The notes: generated from the sequence alone by a model not told the origin. A stretch of DNA of 64,000 nt from Saprospiraceae bacterium (GCA_041392805.1 JAWKLJ010000001.1:1612001-1676000), one strand, 5' to 3'; positions 52,353-61,371 are shown, counted from the stretch's first letter. Program-made: numbers and translations.

Positions 52353-53855
52353 ATGGAAAAGGTATCCAGCCCCATTAATCCGGTAATCGCTTGTTTTTCT
52401 CCTACCTTGGTACGACAATTGGCCTTGCACGAGCAACGCCGTGATGCCCATTGGGGTCGCCATTTCTCCGCTGCTTCGAATTCGTTATTCTACAAAGGTA
52501 CCACCTTCCGCCATCTCAATCATTTACTTCCGCAACAAACTATTCTTGAACTTGGCGGCGGGAAAGGATACTTTACCCAACAACTCCGCAAAGTTTGTCT
52601 TGGGCAAAACCATATTACTACTATTAATTTTTCAGAGGCATCGGCCGAGGGGACAAATTACGGGAGGAATAAAGACGAGTTGGAAGCACCTTCATTCGAC
52701 CTGGCAGTAGGTATTGACCTCTTGGACAGCGATAATTATTTCGCCTTTTTTCAAAGTGTCTATCAGTTGTTAAAACCATCCGGGCAGCTGATCCTCTTTC
52801 AAAAGCAAAGTCGCTCGTTATGGGGGAAATGGTCACAAAATAGTCCTGTATTGCCAAGTAGAGAACAACTACTGGAAGCGATCTCCGAAGCCGGTTTCAT
52901 TGAGGCCCAGGTTAGAAATTACGATTTCGTGTATGGTCCGTTGGCAGGTTTGGCTCCTAGGTTTTTGCGCAATATGTCCGTTCTCCTGGAAAACACACCC
53001 GGCATTCAGCATTTCAGCGATTCCCTGATCATCTCTCTGCAAAAGCCCCCACGGCAAAAATTGCAGCCAGTAACCTCTCTTTGTTTTCACCCCGAATTAA
53101 AAGGTGCTTTTTCGGTTGTCATTCCTTGCCATAATGAAGAAATGAATGTGGGCCCACTCCTTGCCGACTTAAAAGGCTTTTACCAGGATTACCTGCACGA
53201 AATCATTCTGGTTGATGATAATAGCACCGATGGCACCGCAAAATTACTCCAGTCGATGGCAGCGCTGGACCCTTTAATAAAACCTTTGTTTCGAAAGCCT
53301 CCCAATGGAGTGGGGCTGGCCATTGCCGATGGGTTACAGGCGGCCACCGGAAAGTATGTCCTCACGATGGACTGTGATTTCCAACATTTGCTCCCGGAGC
53401 TAAAAGATATGTTTGAGGCGGCCGCCCAGGGTTATGACGTCGTTGTCGGTAGTCGCTTCTCGCGCCACAGTGTACTGCTCGACTACCCCCTTGCCAAGAT
53501 CGTTGCCAACCGCGGGTTTCATCTGCTGGCCAAACTCCTCCTCCGCAAAAACTTTCGCGATTTGACCAACAACCTAAAGATCATGCGCCGAACCGTGGTG
53601 GACAACCTGCAACTCACGCAACCTGGCTTCGGAGCAAATGCAGAAACAGGCTTCAAACCCTTGCTAATGGGTTATTCCGTCAAGGAAATCCCCATGTCCT
53701 GGATCAATCGCACCCCAGAAATGGGCGTATCCTCCTTCAAACTCATGAAAGTGGGCTCGGGCTACGTAAAAGTATTATGGGAACTTTGCAAACAAACGCG
53801 TTTTGGAAGTCGCCAATTGCCCCTTGAATCATCAGGGTTAAATGGGACGAAATAG
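52353..53855 (+). CDS. Methyltransferase fused to a GT2 glycosyltransferase (DPM1-like)
   Basis: A 500-aa two-domain protein. Residues about 45-200 are a SAM methyltransferase with the motif I site TILELGGGKGYFTQQL and motif II region FDLAVGIDLLDSDNYFAFF. Residues about 250-470 are a GT2 domain of the dolichol-phosphate mannose synthase type: FSVVIPCHNEEMNVGPLL, EIILVDDNSTDGTAKLLQ, LTMDCDFQHLLPELKDMF (DxD) and VVGSRFSRHSVLLDYPLAK. No membrane segments are evident. It would build a polyprenyl-phosphate sugar while the N-terminal domain methylates a related substrate. It starts 2 bp after the GT39-like gene, strongly suggesting an operon. Confidence 0.85.
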   Translation: MEKVSSPINPVIACFSPTLVRQLALHEQRRDAHWGRHFSAASNSLFYKGTTFRHLNHLLPQQTILELGGGKGYFTQQLRKVCLGQNHITTINFSEASAEGTNYGRNKDELEAPSFDLAVGIDLLDSDNYFAFFQSVYQLLKPSGQLILFQKQSRSLWGKWSQNSPVLPSREQLLEAISEAGFIEAQVRNYDFVYGPLAGLAPRFLRNMSVLLENTPGIQHFSDSLIISLQKPPRQKLQPVTSLCFHPELKGAFSVVIPCHNEEMNVGPLLADLKGFYQDYLHEIILVDDNSTDGTAKLLQSMAALDPLIKPLFRKPPNGVGLAIADGLQAATGKYVLTMDCDFQHLLPELKDMFEAAAQGYDVVVGSRFSRHSVLLDYPLAKIVANRGFHLLAKLLLRKNFRDLTNNLKIMRRTVVDNLQLTQPGFGANAETGFKPLLMGYSVKEIPMSWINRTPEMGVSSFKLMKVGSGYVKVLWELCKQTRFGSRQLPLESSGLNGTK

Positions 53856-54138
53856 TGCTGGTAAATAATAATTTCTATGCAAATGATTTTGTGGAGGTGG
53901 CTGGTTTTCCCGACAACCCAATATTTATTTGCAGGATTCTCCAACCACGAAAATGGCCAGGGAAGGTTAATTATTTTTGAATTTCCCATTTTTCACCATC
54001 CCCGCTCCATAAATCATCGAAAGGTTTAGCAAATCTTGATCTTCCTCCGTAAACAAATATTTTCTTTATAAGAAAACATGGCGGGGATATCATTTTATTA
54101 TTGGGATTGGTATCCCGGCATTTTTTTAGATTTAAAAA

Positions 54139-54795
54139 TCAAATACCTTCCAACTGATTAATCCAGTTGTCAAACCTGGAACATTTTGCCCTTATATTAT
54201 TTAATCCAATTTCTTTAGCTAACATTGCCCCATAAACTACTTTGTTATACCCTTTAATAAGTCTTTTTAACCTCTTTGACGGAGCTGTTGTAGCTCCATC
54301 ATTAATTAATTCTGGGTTAGGGTGGGTATTTATCGTTGTGATTAATTCATTACGGTTTAATATCTCTTCTAGCTCAAAATTATTGTCAAAAACTTCAATA
54401 TTATTAAAAAGAATTCCCTCAAACTCATGTAGTTGAATATATGGAATAAACCTATAACGTAGACTAGGCGAAATTTCACTTTTCATTTGCTCCTCCAAAT
54501 AAGTCATCCTATCCGGTTTATCAACAACTTCATTGCTAGCAGCCCACCCTGGAAAATTATGGCTGTCTTTTATTCCATACAAATCAATCAAAGTTGTAAC
54601 ATATACCCCCCGGTCTTGTTTTAAGTGATTTTCAATTTCAGTCTTCAATGTGGACCACTTAACAATACCTCCGTTAGTTTTTTCAATTAAAGGAGTTATA
54701 ATCGATATGTTCCTTTGCAAGAAATGCGGGTACAAAACATCATTGCAAAATTCTCTCTCCGTTTGACCTTCACAAATTATTTTCAGTCTCTTCAT
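54139..54795 (-). CDS. DUF4276 family protein (TOPRIM-like)
   Basis: 218 aa from the ATG at 54795 (MKRLKIICEGQTEREFCNDV); the frame runs further upstream to 54858 but overlaps the ATPase gene. DUF4276 proteins have a TOPRIM-like fold: the Glu in IICEGQTERE and the Asp pair region TTLIDLYGIKDSHNFPG fit the metal site, and HEFEGILFNNIEVFD is the third conserved block. The start overlaps the stop of the AAA ATPase gene by 4 bp (ATGA), showing translational coupling. ATPase/TOPRIM-like pairs are often anti-phage systems, so a nuclease effector role is likely but inferred. Confidence 0.85.
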   Translation of the reverse strand: MKRLKIICEGQTEREFCNDVLYPHFLQRNISIITPLIEKTNGGIVKWSTLKTEIENHLKQDRGVYVTTLIDLYGIKDSHNFPGWAASNEVVDKPDRMTYLEEQMKSEISPSLRYRFIPYIQLHEFEGILFNNIEVFDNNFELEEILNRNELITTINTHPNPELINDGATTAPSKRLKRLIKGYNKVVYGAMLAKEIGLNNIRAKCSRFDNWINQLEGI

Positions 54796-55847
54796 GGTTG
54801 ACCTCCAGATATAATATTCCTCTTCCAAAGATCTCCAATCGAATAATCCTCCAACCAAGCAGATAAATCGTCTTCTTGCAAGCGATTAAACCTACTTTCA
54901 CCATCCACTTGATCGATGGTTATTATATCCTCAGGCAAGAAATGACTTACAAGGTCTGAAGATTGGGTAGCTATTATCACTTGTGTCCCTCTATTTGCTA
55001 CACTTTTAATCATTCCTGCGAGTTTTGCAATCGCAGTTGGATGGAGTCCTAATTCTGGTTCATCAATAATCAGAGTTTCAGGCAAATTAGGCTGCAAAAA
55101 CAACACTGTTAATGCAATAAAACGAATCGTACCATCAGATAGATCGGTTGCTCCATAAGTTGTTGAGCTATACTTATCAGTCCATTGGAGGCGTACAAGA
55201 TTTACTTTATTTGGATGGAAAAAAAAATCAGAAAAGAATGGAGCAATACTCTGAATCATTCTAATGATCCGCCTATAGACTTTAGGATATTGTTCTTGAA
55301 TAGAGAATAAAAAAGCTGCTAGGTTATTTCCTTCTTCATAAAGAAAATAGATGTCATTTTGAAGACTACTCAAATGATTAAATGGAGAATTTTTCCCTGT
55401 ATCGTGAAAGTGATATTTTTTTAATTGATTAAGATAAGATCTTATATATCTTGCACGTGGTATGCCCGCAGTCTTTAATCGAGATGTAGGTGAATAGTGT
55501 TGTATATTGTATGGCGACCCTCTATACAACAAATTTTCACTTGTAAATATAAATGAATCATGTCCAGGCTGTAATACAAATTCATAAGCATTTAATCCAT
55601 TTTTAAAGGATAAATATGCCTTAATTTTTTGAGTGATTTTTTGCCCTTGGAAAAGCATTTTATCTACCCCTCCATTCAAGCCTACATACTCTTCAAGCTT
55701 TTGCTCATATAAATTATTTAAAAACTCAAAAAAGCTGATGAAGTTACTTTTCCCAGCACCATTTGCGCCTATTAAAATATTAATAGGTTTTAGTTCTACC
55801 TTGGCTTCTTTGATAGATTTGTATCCAGCGATTTCAATAAAATCCAT
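54792..55847 (-). CDS. AAA_21-type ATPase (SMC/OLD-like)
   Basis: A 351-aa ABC-fold ATPase. The N-terminal half has ISIKEAK-like VELKPINILIGANGAGKSNF (Walker A). The ABC signature is DLSDGTIRFIAL, Walker B is TLIIDEPELGLHPTAIAK, followed by the D-loop and the switch VIIATQSSDLVSHFLPED. The intervening coiled-coil is short. It is the size and layout of ATPases that partner with nuclease or TOPRIM subunits in defence systems. It is translationally coupled to the DUF4276 gene. AT-rich relative to neighbours, and close to a truncated integrase and tRNA-Leu, so probably acquired. Confidence 0.88.
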   Translation of the reverse strand: MDFIEIAGYKSIKEAKVELKPINILIGANGAGKSNFISFFEFLNNLYEQKLEEYVGLNGGVDKMLFQGQKITQKIKAYLSFKNGLNAYEFVLQPGHDSFIFTSENLLYRGSPYNIQHYSPTSRLKTAGIPRARYIRSYLNQLKKYHFHDTGKNSPFNHLSSLQNDIYFLYEEGNNLAAFLFSIQEQYPKVYRRIIRMIQSIAPFFSDFFFHPNKVNLVRLQWTDKYSSTTYGATDLSDGTIRFIALTVLFLQPNLPETLIIDEPELGLHPTAIAKLAGMIKSVANRGTQVIIATQSSDLVSHFLPEDIITIDQVDGESRFNRLQEDDLSAWLEDYSIGDLWKRNIISGGQP

Positions 55848-56046
55848 ACTGAAATATCTTTAATTATTTGCTTCTTACTCGTTATTACTTTAGCTAAATT
55901 GGAATTATCTAAAGAACAATGTACAAACAATCTCAAATAATCTTTAGTTGCAGACCAACTTTACATTAAGTTATGTAAAAGCTCTTCACCGATCAGGTCA
56001 TTATCCAATGCCTTAATCTCCTTGTTCACGCTTTAACTAGTTCCTT

Positions 56047-56649
56047 TTAACGTTTGCTAAAAGCACGCCTCTGTTTGCCACTCAGCTTTTTCCTTCTGAA
56101 CTTTTCGAAAGGGTTATGGGCAACGTACTCCCTTTCCTTCAGCCCCTTGAAAAAAGCCTTCATGCGCTCCAGGTAATTGTTGTAAGTACGATTACCCATC
56201 TTGCGAGTGAAGACCGCATAATCCAGAAAAGCCAGGGCATGCTTTCGCTGAAAAGAGCCAATGGCCATATCCGTCCACTCCTGCTTTACCAGAAATTCAT
56301 TAAAGATGGCCGCCATTGATTGGTAGGCTTCCACCGTTTTAGCCCGGTCCGACTGGCATTTGATGTTTTCTGCCACCGCAATAGCATCCACAATATTGGC
56401 ATAGGCCGGTTCTTCCCGGAAAGCTTCCTCAAAAGGATAGCCAAAGGGCAGCTTGGCGTTGATCTGGGCAATGATGAACCGTGCTTTGTGCAGGCGATCG
56501 TCGGGATCAGGTATGCAATTCAGGTCGTGGGTTTCACGCAGGCGTATGCGCTGGCTTGAGTAGGAATCCACCTGATAAAAAACAACATACCACAGATGAC
56601 CTTTGACTAATCGAGCTGGAAGAAAGGACTTGTTCTGTGTTTTAGCCAT
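56047..56649 (-). pseudogene. Truncated tyrosine integrase (N-terminal part)
   Basis: 200 aa from the ATG at 56649 (GTG at 56661 is possible). It has the arm-binding N-terminal strands (KSFLPARLVKGHLWYVVFYQ), then a SAM-like core-binding domain (TVEAYQSMAAIFNEFLVKQE, NRTYNNYLERMKAFFKGLKE, NPFEKFRRKKLSGKQ) typical of Bacteroidota integrases. The catalytic domain with the Arg...Tyr residues is missing; the frame stops at 56047 and no continuation is found in the next 180 bp. It lies 109 bp from the 3' end of tRNA-Leu, the usual integration site, so it marks an old genomic island now immobile. Confidence 0.75.
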
Positions 56650-56757
56650 TTTTTTACCCACACCACCCTACGGTGTCAGCAAAGTGTGCCAGTAAAAAAA
56701 ACAAGAAAAGAGGTAAAAAGCTGTTTCTAAACGACTTGGGGAGCGTTTTAGAAAATC

Positions 56758-56845
56758 TGGTGCCCAGAACAGGACTTGAACCTGCACGTCCATAAAGAAC
56801 ACTAGCCCCTCAAGCTAGCGCGTCTACCAATTCCGCCACCTGGGC
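56758..56845 (-). tRNA. tRNA-Leu (anticodon GAG)
   Basis: The minus strand begins GCCCAGGTGGCGGAATTGGT and ends CTGTTCTGGGCACCA. The acceptor stem, D arm, anticodon stem CTAGC/GCTAG with loop TTGAGGG (anticodon GAG), a long variable arm typical of class II tRNAs, and the T arm are all present. CCA is encoded. The promoter at 56886-56916 drives it. Confidence 0.93.
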
Positions 56846-56885
56846 ATTTTTATGTAAAAACTTTTCACTTTTAAAAAAGGTTCCG

Positions 56886-56916
56886 CAAATATAGAGGCTA
56901 TTTGGAATAAACCAAA
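56886..56916 (-). promoter_or_regulatory. Promoter of tRNA-Leu
   Basis: On the minus strand TTTG (complement of 56913-56916) and TATATTTG (complement of 56886-56893) are 19 bp apart, a perfect match to the Bacteroidota consensus. Transcription would begin about 34 nt before the tRNA. Confidence 0.75.
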
Positions 56917-57016
56917 CTTACAGGGCTTAAAAAAATTCCTGCCACGCCGCAGCGTAAATCATATAGAAACAGAAATCCTTCAAATTCATCTTATTAAAGA
57001 TACTTTACTATTTTGG

Positions 57017-57123
57017 TTCTTTAACAAATCTCGTGATCTAAAGGCAATCCTAAAAAGAAAGCAACACTTCCTTTGGTCGTTTTTGCTTTCTTTTTAGGAT
57101 TGCCCACGAGATTTGTCAAAGAA
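57017..57123. repeat. Long two-part palindrome
   Basis: The outer arms TTCTTTAACAAATCTCGTG (57017-57035) and CACGAGATTTGTCAAAGAA (57105-57123) differ at one position. The inner arms, 21 bp from GGCAATCCTAAAAAGAAAGC, pair perfectly with the mirror stretch ending ATTGCC at 57104. The loop is about 18 nt. There is no ORF. The gene-free space 56846-57274 otherwise holds only the tRNA promoter. Confidence 0.75.
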
Positions 57124-57274
57124 GGACTATTTTTAGCCTGAGATTTTATCATATTCTCCTATCTTTAGCCTCGTTTAAAAAAAAGGACTATTTTGTATGA
57201 AACCAATGTTGGTTATGGCCACATGAATTGCCCTTAGACAAGGCTTTTAACCATCAAAACATTAGAAATATCCG

Positions 57275-58237
57275 ATGAAAAAAGAGGTTGTAGTCGGCAT
57301 AGATTTAGGCGGCACTTCTACCAAAGTGGGCTTCGTCACGGCGGAAGGTGAGGTCTTGGCTATTCAGCGATTTGACACGCATGGTCATGAAGATTTTAGT
57401 GCTTTTATTGAGCGACTTGGTCAAGTATTTGATCAATTGCTAAAAACTTGTCCTGGAATAGCTATCAAAGGTATCGGCATAGGATCTCCGAATGCCAATT
57501 ACTTCACCGGTCAAATGATGAACCCTCCCAATTTCAGTTGGGGGAAACGGGTTCCCCTGGCCAAATCAGTAGGCGAACGCCTCGGGCTTCCGGCTGTCAT
57601 TACCAATGATGCCAATGCTGCGGCCTTGAGCGAAAACCTCTATGGTTTGGGCATAGGCCTGAGTGACTTTGTGGTATTGACCTTAGGCACTGGTTTAGGT
57701 AGTGGGATTGTGGTCAACAACAAGTTATTGCTTGGCCAGGACGGGATTGCGGGAGAAATGGGACATGTCAATGTAAGACCCGATGGCCGTAAATGCAATT
57801 GCGGATTGAGTGGCTGCCTGGAAACCTATGTCTCCGTAACGGGTATTAAACGAACAGTTTTCAAATTAGTAGCCGATTTGCCGATGCCAAGCAAGATGCG
57901 CTCTTATTCCTATGATGATTTGACTGGCCTCATGATCACGGAAGCCGCCTTGGAAGGCGATCCAATTGCGAAGGAAGCCTTTGCCTATACTGGCGAGATT
58001 TTAGGAACTAAATTGGCGGATACGGTTGCCTATCTCAGCCCCCAAGCGATTATCCTGACGGGAGGATTGACCAAAGCAGGTGACCTTTTGCTCGACCCAA
58101 CCCGAGCAGCCATGGAAGATCGCCTGTTTCATATGTATAGAGGTAAAGTAAAGCTTATGATCTCTGAAGTCGGCGGCGAACACGATGCAGTGTTAGGTGC
58201 GGCGGCCCTTGCCTGGCAAGAGTTTGCTAAGGAATAA
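57275..58237 (+). CDS. ROK family kinase, probable glucokinase
   Basis: A 320-aa sugar kinase. The N-terminal phosphate motif is GIDLGGTSTKVGFV, the catalytic Asp is in ITNDANAAALSENLYG, and TLGTGLGSGIVVNNKLL completes the ATP site. The ROK zinc site is visible as GEMGHVNVRPDGRKCNCGLS, GCLETYVS. It has no DNA-binding domain, so it is an enzyme and not a repressor. It would phosphorylate glucose or a related hexose for glycolysis. Monocistronic, 37 bp after the palindrome region ends. The exact sugar is uncertain. Confidence 0.92.
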   Translation: MKKEVVVGIDLGGTSTKVGFVTAEGEVLAIQRFDTHGHEDFSAFIERLGQVFDQLLKTCPGIAIKGIGIGSPNANYFTGQMMNPPNFSWGKRVPLAKSVGERLGLPAVITNDANAAALSENLYGLGIGLSDFVVLTLGTGLGSGIVVNNKLLLGQDGIAGEMGHVNVRPDGRKCNCGLSGCLETYVSVTGIKRTVFKLVADLPMPSKMRSYSYDDLTGLMITEAALEGDPIAKEAFAYTGEILGTKLADTVAYLSPQAIILTGGLTKAGDLLLDPTRAAMEDRLFHMYRGKVKLMISEVGGEHDAVLGAAALAWQEFAKE

Positions 58238-58304
58238 AATTAGAGGGTCAATCGTTAAATTTAATCGTGCTTTGTCTTTCCCTATTCACGATCAATTGGG
58301 TTAC

Positions 58305-58333
58305 ATCCGGCCGCGAATAGTGGCCTGCCGGAT
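58305..58333. terminator. Hairpin between convergent genes
   Basis: ATCCGGC (58305-58311) pairs with GCCGGAT (58327-58333). It lies between the glucokinase gene and a convergent lipoprotein gene. There is no T-tract, so termination is plausible, not certain. Confidence 0.4.
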
Positions 58334-58460
58334 CAAAGTTTTGCCGTTCTTCCCGGACGCGAGCATGATCGAGCGTTGCTATTATTAGCTTTTCTTCATT
58401 CTACTTTTAGTGTTCCTGGATGTTTTGTTGACATGACAAATGTTTTGAGTTCGTAGATTC

Positions 58461-59135
58461 CTAATCTACTTTCCTTAACTTCATGAGTTCCACCTCTCCA
58501 GCAAAAAGGAACAGTTCAAGGTTTTTTACTTCGTAACGATCTATTCGATCTAATGCCTTTAAGAATTGGCTTTCTATATCCTGCACATCAGGGCAAAGTT
58601 TTTCCGTATAGCTTACCTCGCTAAAAGCAATGCGATTGGGAGCGACCTTTAGCCTGGCACTGACATCATTACAGGCCGTAAAACCCAACATCCGCCCCTC
58701 TTCAGGCATCATTTCCATCCGAGGAAAATTGGAGAGGCCTTTCAACGACTTGCCCTCAATGGCCTGTACCACCCAAATATCGTGGAGAATAGAGCTTGTC
58801 GCTTTTTGCTTTTGCAATACCTTCAATAAGCGATACCGAAAAGCTGCACCATCCGCTGGTGGATTAGGTACCTTGGTTTTTTCGACCAAGACCTCATAAT
58901 TATAACCAGGTTCGTAGGTAAACCCCGCTATCTCTGCATAAAAATTGGTCCAATCATCTTCCAGTTCCTCTTTAACCAAATAACATAATTGAGGGCCCAC
59001 GCCTACACAATCTACCCTTAGAGGGCCAATCAATAGACTGAGCACACCCGGGGAATCCCCACTGGTGGATTCCTTGCCGGAACGACAAGCCGTTAGAAAA
59101 AGGAATCCGATTAATGAATATAAAAAATACCGCAA
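58461..59135 (-). CDS. DUF4377 and META domain lipoprotein
   Basis: A 224-aa lipoprotein (lipobox LFLTACRSG) that must start at a TTG (59135), since no in-frame ATG lies near the signal peptide. Residues about 35-105 are DUF4377 (RVDCVGVGPQLCYLVKEELE, FTYEPGYNYEVLVEK). Residues about 115-215 form a META (HslJ-like) domain (DIWVVQAIEGKSLKG, MLGFTACNDVSA, ISFSEVSYT-like AFSEVSYTEKLCPD). Both domains are found in small periplasmic stress-linked proteins. The function is unknown. The gene lies after the convergent glucokinase; rluB is upstream on the same strand. Confidence 0.82.
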   Translation of the reverse strand: MRYFLYSLIGFLFLTACRSGKESTSGDSPGVLSLLIGPLRVDCVGVGPQLCYLVKEELEDDWTNFYAEIAGFTYEPGYNYEVLVEKTKVPNPPADGAAFRYRLLKVLQKQKATSSILHDIWVVQAIEGKSLKGLSNFPRMEMMPEEGRMLGFTACNDVSARLKVAPNRIAFSEVSYTEKLCPDVQDIESQFLKALDRIDRYEVKNLELFLFAGEVELMKLRKVD

Positions 59136-59182
59136 CGTAAAAAGAATTAGTTATGGAATAAAAAATGAAATGCCGTTTATCA

Positions 59183-60085
59183 TCATTTATTAAAATGCTT
59201 CAGCATGATAATCTCCTGTTCGGTGAGGTGCCGCCACCAGCCTCTTTTGAGATCCTTTTTGGTCAGTCCTCCCAGGTAAATACGATCCAATTTTTTCACC
59301 TCATACCCCAAATGTTCAAAAATCCGTCGCACGATCCGATTACGGCCCATGTGGATTTCCAGTCCCACTTCCGTTTTGGGTTGATCCGGAAGGTATTGTA
59401 CCCAATTGACAGGAGCAAGTCCATCTTCGAGATTGACCCCCAAGCCTATTTTTTCAAGGTCAGCTTTGGTTAGGTCTTTATCCAGGCTAGCGTAGTATAT
59501 CTTTTTCATTTGATACCGAGGGTGGGTCATTTTCTCGGCTAAATCTCCATCATTGGTGAGGAGTAATAAGCCCGTCGTGTCACGGTCCAATCTGCCAACC
59601 GGAAAAATGCGTTCCTTGACCTTGCCCATTAAAAGATCAATAACGGTCCGACGCCCCTTTTCATCCTTTAGCGTAGTGATCACATCCTTGGGCTTGTTCA
59701 TTAAAATATAAACCAAGCGAATTTCGGGGCGCAAGGGCTGATCCTTACAGCTTATTTCATCTCCTTTCTGCACTTGGTACCCTGGCTCCTTCACTACTTC
59801 ACCATTCACCTTCACCAAACCTTCCTTGATGAGCTCGGCTGCCTGGCGCCTGGAGGCCACCCCGCAATGTGCCACATATTTATTAAGACGCATGCCCTCT
59901 ACATCGATAGGAACTGATTCTTCTTTTGTTATTTTTTTTACAGACGCTTTCTCTACCTTCTTGCGGACCGTCCTATCTGTCCGCTTGCGATCGTCCTTAT
60001 TGAATTTTTTCACCTCCTCTTTACGTCCTTTATTGCGTCCCCCCAGATCCGTTTTCCGCTTTCTATTATTACCGGACTTTTTCAT
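59183..60085 (-). CDS. rluB: rRNA pseudouridine synthase (RluB/RsuA family)
   Basis: A 300-aa enzyme. A basic N-terminal extension (about 60 aa, rich in Lys/Arg) precedes an S4 RNA-binding domain at about residues 63-110 (MRLNKYVAHCGVASRRQAAE). The catalytic domain has the Asp-containing motif VGRLDRDTTGLLLLTNDG and the following MTHPRYQMKKIYYASLD. The C-terminal MGRNRIVRRIFEHLGYEVKK is typical. It converts a uridine in 23S rRNA to pseudouridine. The long basic N-terminus is common in Bacteroidota copies. It is divergent from the VCBS-repeat gene. Confidence 0.9.
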   Translation of the reverse strand: MKKSGNNRKRKTDLGGRNKGRKEEVKKFNKDDRKRTDRTVRKKVEKASVKKITKEESVPIDVEGMRLNKYVAHCGVASRRQAAELIKEGLVKVNGEVVKEPGYQVQKGDEISCKDQPLRPEIRLVYILMNKPKDVITTLKDEKGRRTVIDLLMGKVKERIFPVGRLDRDTTGLLLLTNDGDLAEKMTHPRYQMKKIYYASLDKDLTKADLEKIGLGVNLEDGLAPVNWVQYLPDQPKTEVGLEIHMGRNRIVRRIFEHLGYEVKKLDRIYLGGLTKKDLKRGWWRHLTEQEIIMLKHFNK

Positions 60086-60124
60086 ACTTTTAAACTACTT
60101 TTTTAAATCACCCAAAAGAACATT

Positions 60125-61273
60125 ATGCTAAAATATCGCTTAAAATTACCTTCCATAAGCCTATTGCTATTTATCCTCACCGCTCTTTGCCTAGCCACCT
60201 CTGGCTTTTCTCAGTCACATCCATCTTTTAACGGTAGAAATAACTTTTTTTCGCTTGGAACTGCCCAACATCGAACAGCTTCTATCAGCATGGCTGATGT
60301 GGATGGTGATGGCGATTTGGATGCCGTCGTGGCCAATGGCCGTCATTGGCCGGAGCAAAATTACGTCTTTATTTTGACAAAAGGCGGGTATAAAATTTGT
60401 CGCCCATTGGGTGAGGAAATGTCGGCAACCTATGCTACTCCCCTGGCAGACCTAGATGGTGACGGGGATTTGGATATCCTTACTGGCAACGATATGTCAC
60501 CCAATCGGATATTTTTAAATGACGGATTGGGGCATTTTACAGAGAAAGGATATTTCGGTCATTTAATGGCGCCAACCAGAAGCCTCACCCTTGCCGATAT
60601 CAATGGCGATCAATACATCGATGTTTTGATAACCAACCGGGGAGCACCCAATGAGATTTGCTTTAATGATGGAAAAGCCAATTTTGATCGTTGCATTCCT
60701 TTTGGAAACGCAGAGGATTCTACCATTGATGTGATAGCCGAAGATATGGACAAAGATGGAGATATGGATTTGGTGTTGGCTAATCGAGATGGTCAGCAAA
60801 ACTATATCTATTTGAATAGAGGAGATGGTCATTTTGACGACGAGGGTATTCCTTTTGGCACGGGGAGTGATGAAACCCGGTCGGTAGCAGTAGGCGATCT
60901 CAATGGCGATGGATTCCTGGATATTGTTACCGGAAATATAGAAGAGCCCAATGTCATCTATTTTGGTACAAAGGATTTGAATTTCACCCAATCTTTGACC
61001 ATCGGTACTGCTGAAGAAAGCACCTATCATCTCTTGCTAGCCGACATGGACCTGGACGGGGATTTAGATATCGTTACCGCTAATAATGGCTCTCCGTGCG
61101 CGGTTTATTTTAATGAAAACAAAGGGACGCAATTTGCTAAAGTCTTGGTTGGAGCAGAAAGCTATGATACGTACCAAGTGGCCGTCGGAAAAATCAATAA
61201 CGATGACCTTCCTGATATCATATTGGCTAATTCGGGTGACCTCAACTTGTATTTTCTAAATCAAAAAAAATAA
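60125..61273 (+). CDS. Secreted VCBS/FG-GAP repeat protein
   Basis: A 382-aa protein with a signal peptide (LLLFILTALCLATSGFSQ). The rest is a seven-bladed beta-propeller of about 48-aa VCBS repeats, each with a calcium loop of the DxDxDGxxD kind (ADVDGDGDLDAVVANG, ADLDGDGDLDILTGN, EDMDKDGDMDLVLANRDG, GDLNGDGFLDIVTGN, ADMDLDGDLDIVTAN). There is no sorting domain at the C-terminus and no enzymatic part. It is probably a periplasmic or surface binding protein. The next gene on the same strand is an ABC permease 143 bp away with its own candidate sigma-54 promoter. Confidence 0.87.
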   Translation: MLKYRLKLPSISLLLFILTALCLATSGFSQSHPSFNGRNNFFSLGTAQHRTASISMADVDGDGDLDAVVANGRHWPEQNYVFILTKGGYKICRPLGEEMSATYATPLADLDGDGDLDILTGNDMSPNRIFLNDGLGHFTEKGYFGHLMAPTRSLTLADINGDQYIDVLITNRGAPNEICFNDGKANFDRCIPFGNAEDSTIDVIAEDMDKDGDMDLVLANRDGQQNYIYLNRGDGHFDDEGIPFGTGSDETRSVAVGDLNGDGFLDIVTGNIEEPNVIYFGTKDLNFTQSLTIGTAEESTYHLLLADMDLDGDLDIVTANNGSPCAVYFNENKGTQFAKVLVGAESYDTYQVAVGKINNDDLPDIILANSGDLNLYFLNQKK

Positions 61274-61279
61274 CCAAAC

Positions 61280-61316
61280 TGTTCATAAACGAACACATGT
61301 TGTTCAAAAACGCACA
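61280..61316 (+). promoter_or_regulatory. Candidate enhancer-binding sites of a sigma-54 promoter
   Basis: Two related 16-bp dyads, TGTTCATAAACGAACA (61280-61295) and TGTTCAAAAACGCACA (61301-61316), are 21 bp apart centre to centre (two helical turns). They lie about 56-92 bp upstream of the GG/GC element below and look like binding sites of a dimeric activator. Confidence 0.5.
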
Positions 61317-61371
61317 ATCAGGATGTGATTTCATAAGCACAAAAAACTGTAAATCAAAATATTGCACCCAA

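Noticed and set aside
53856..54138. Distal attachment site of the island next to tRNA-Leu
   Set aside because: I looked for a copy of the tRNA 3' end (such as TTCAAGTCCTGTTCTGGGCA) on this side and saw none; the island boundary cannot be placed.
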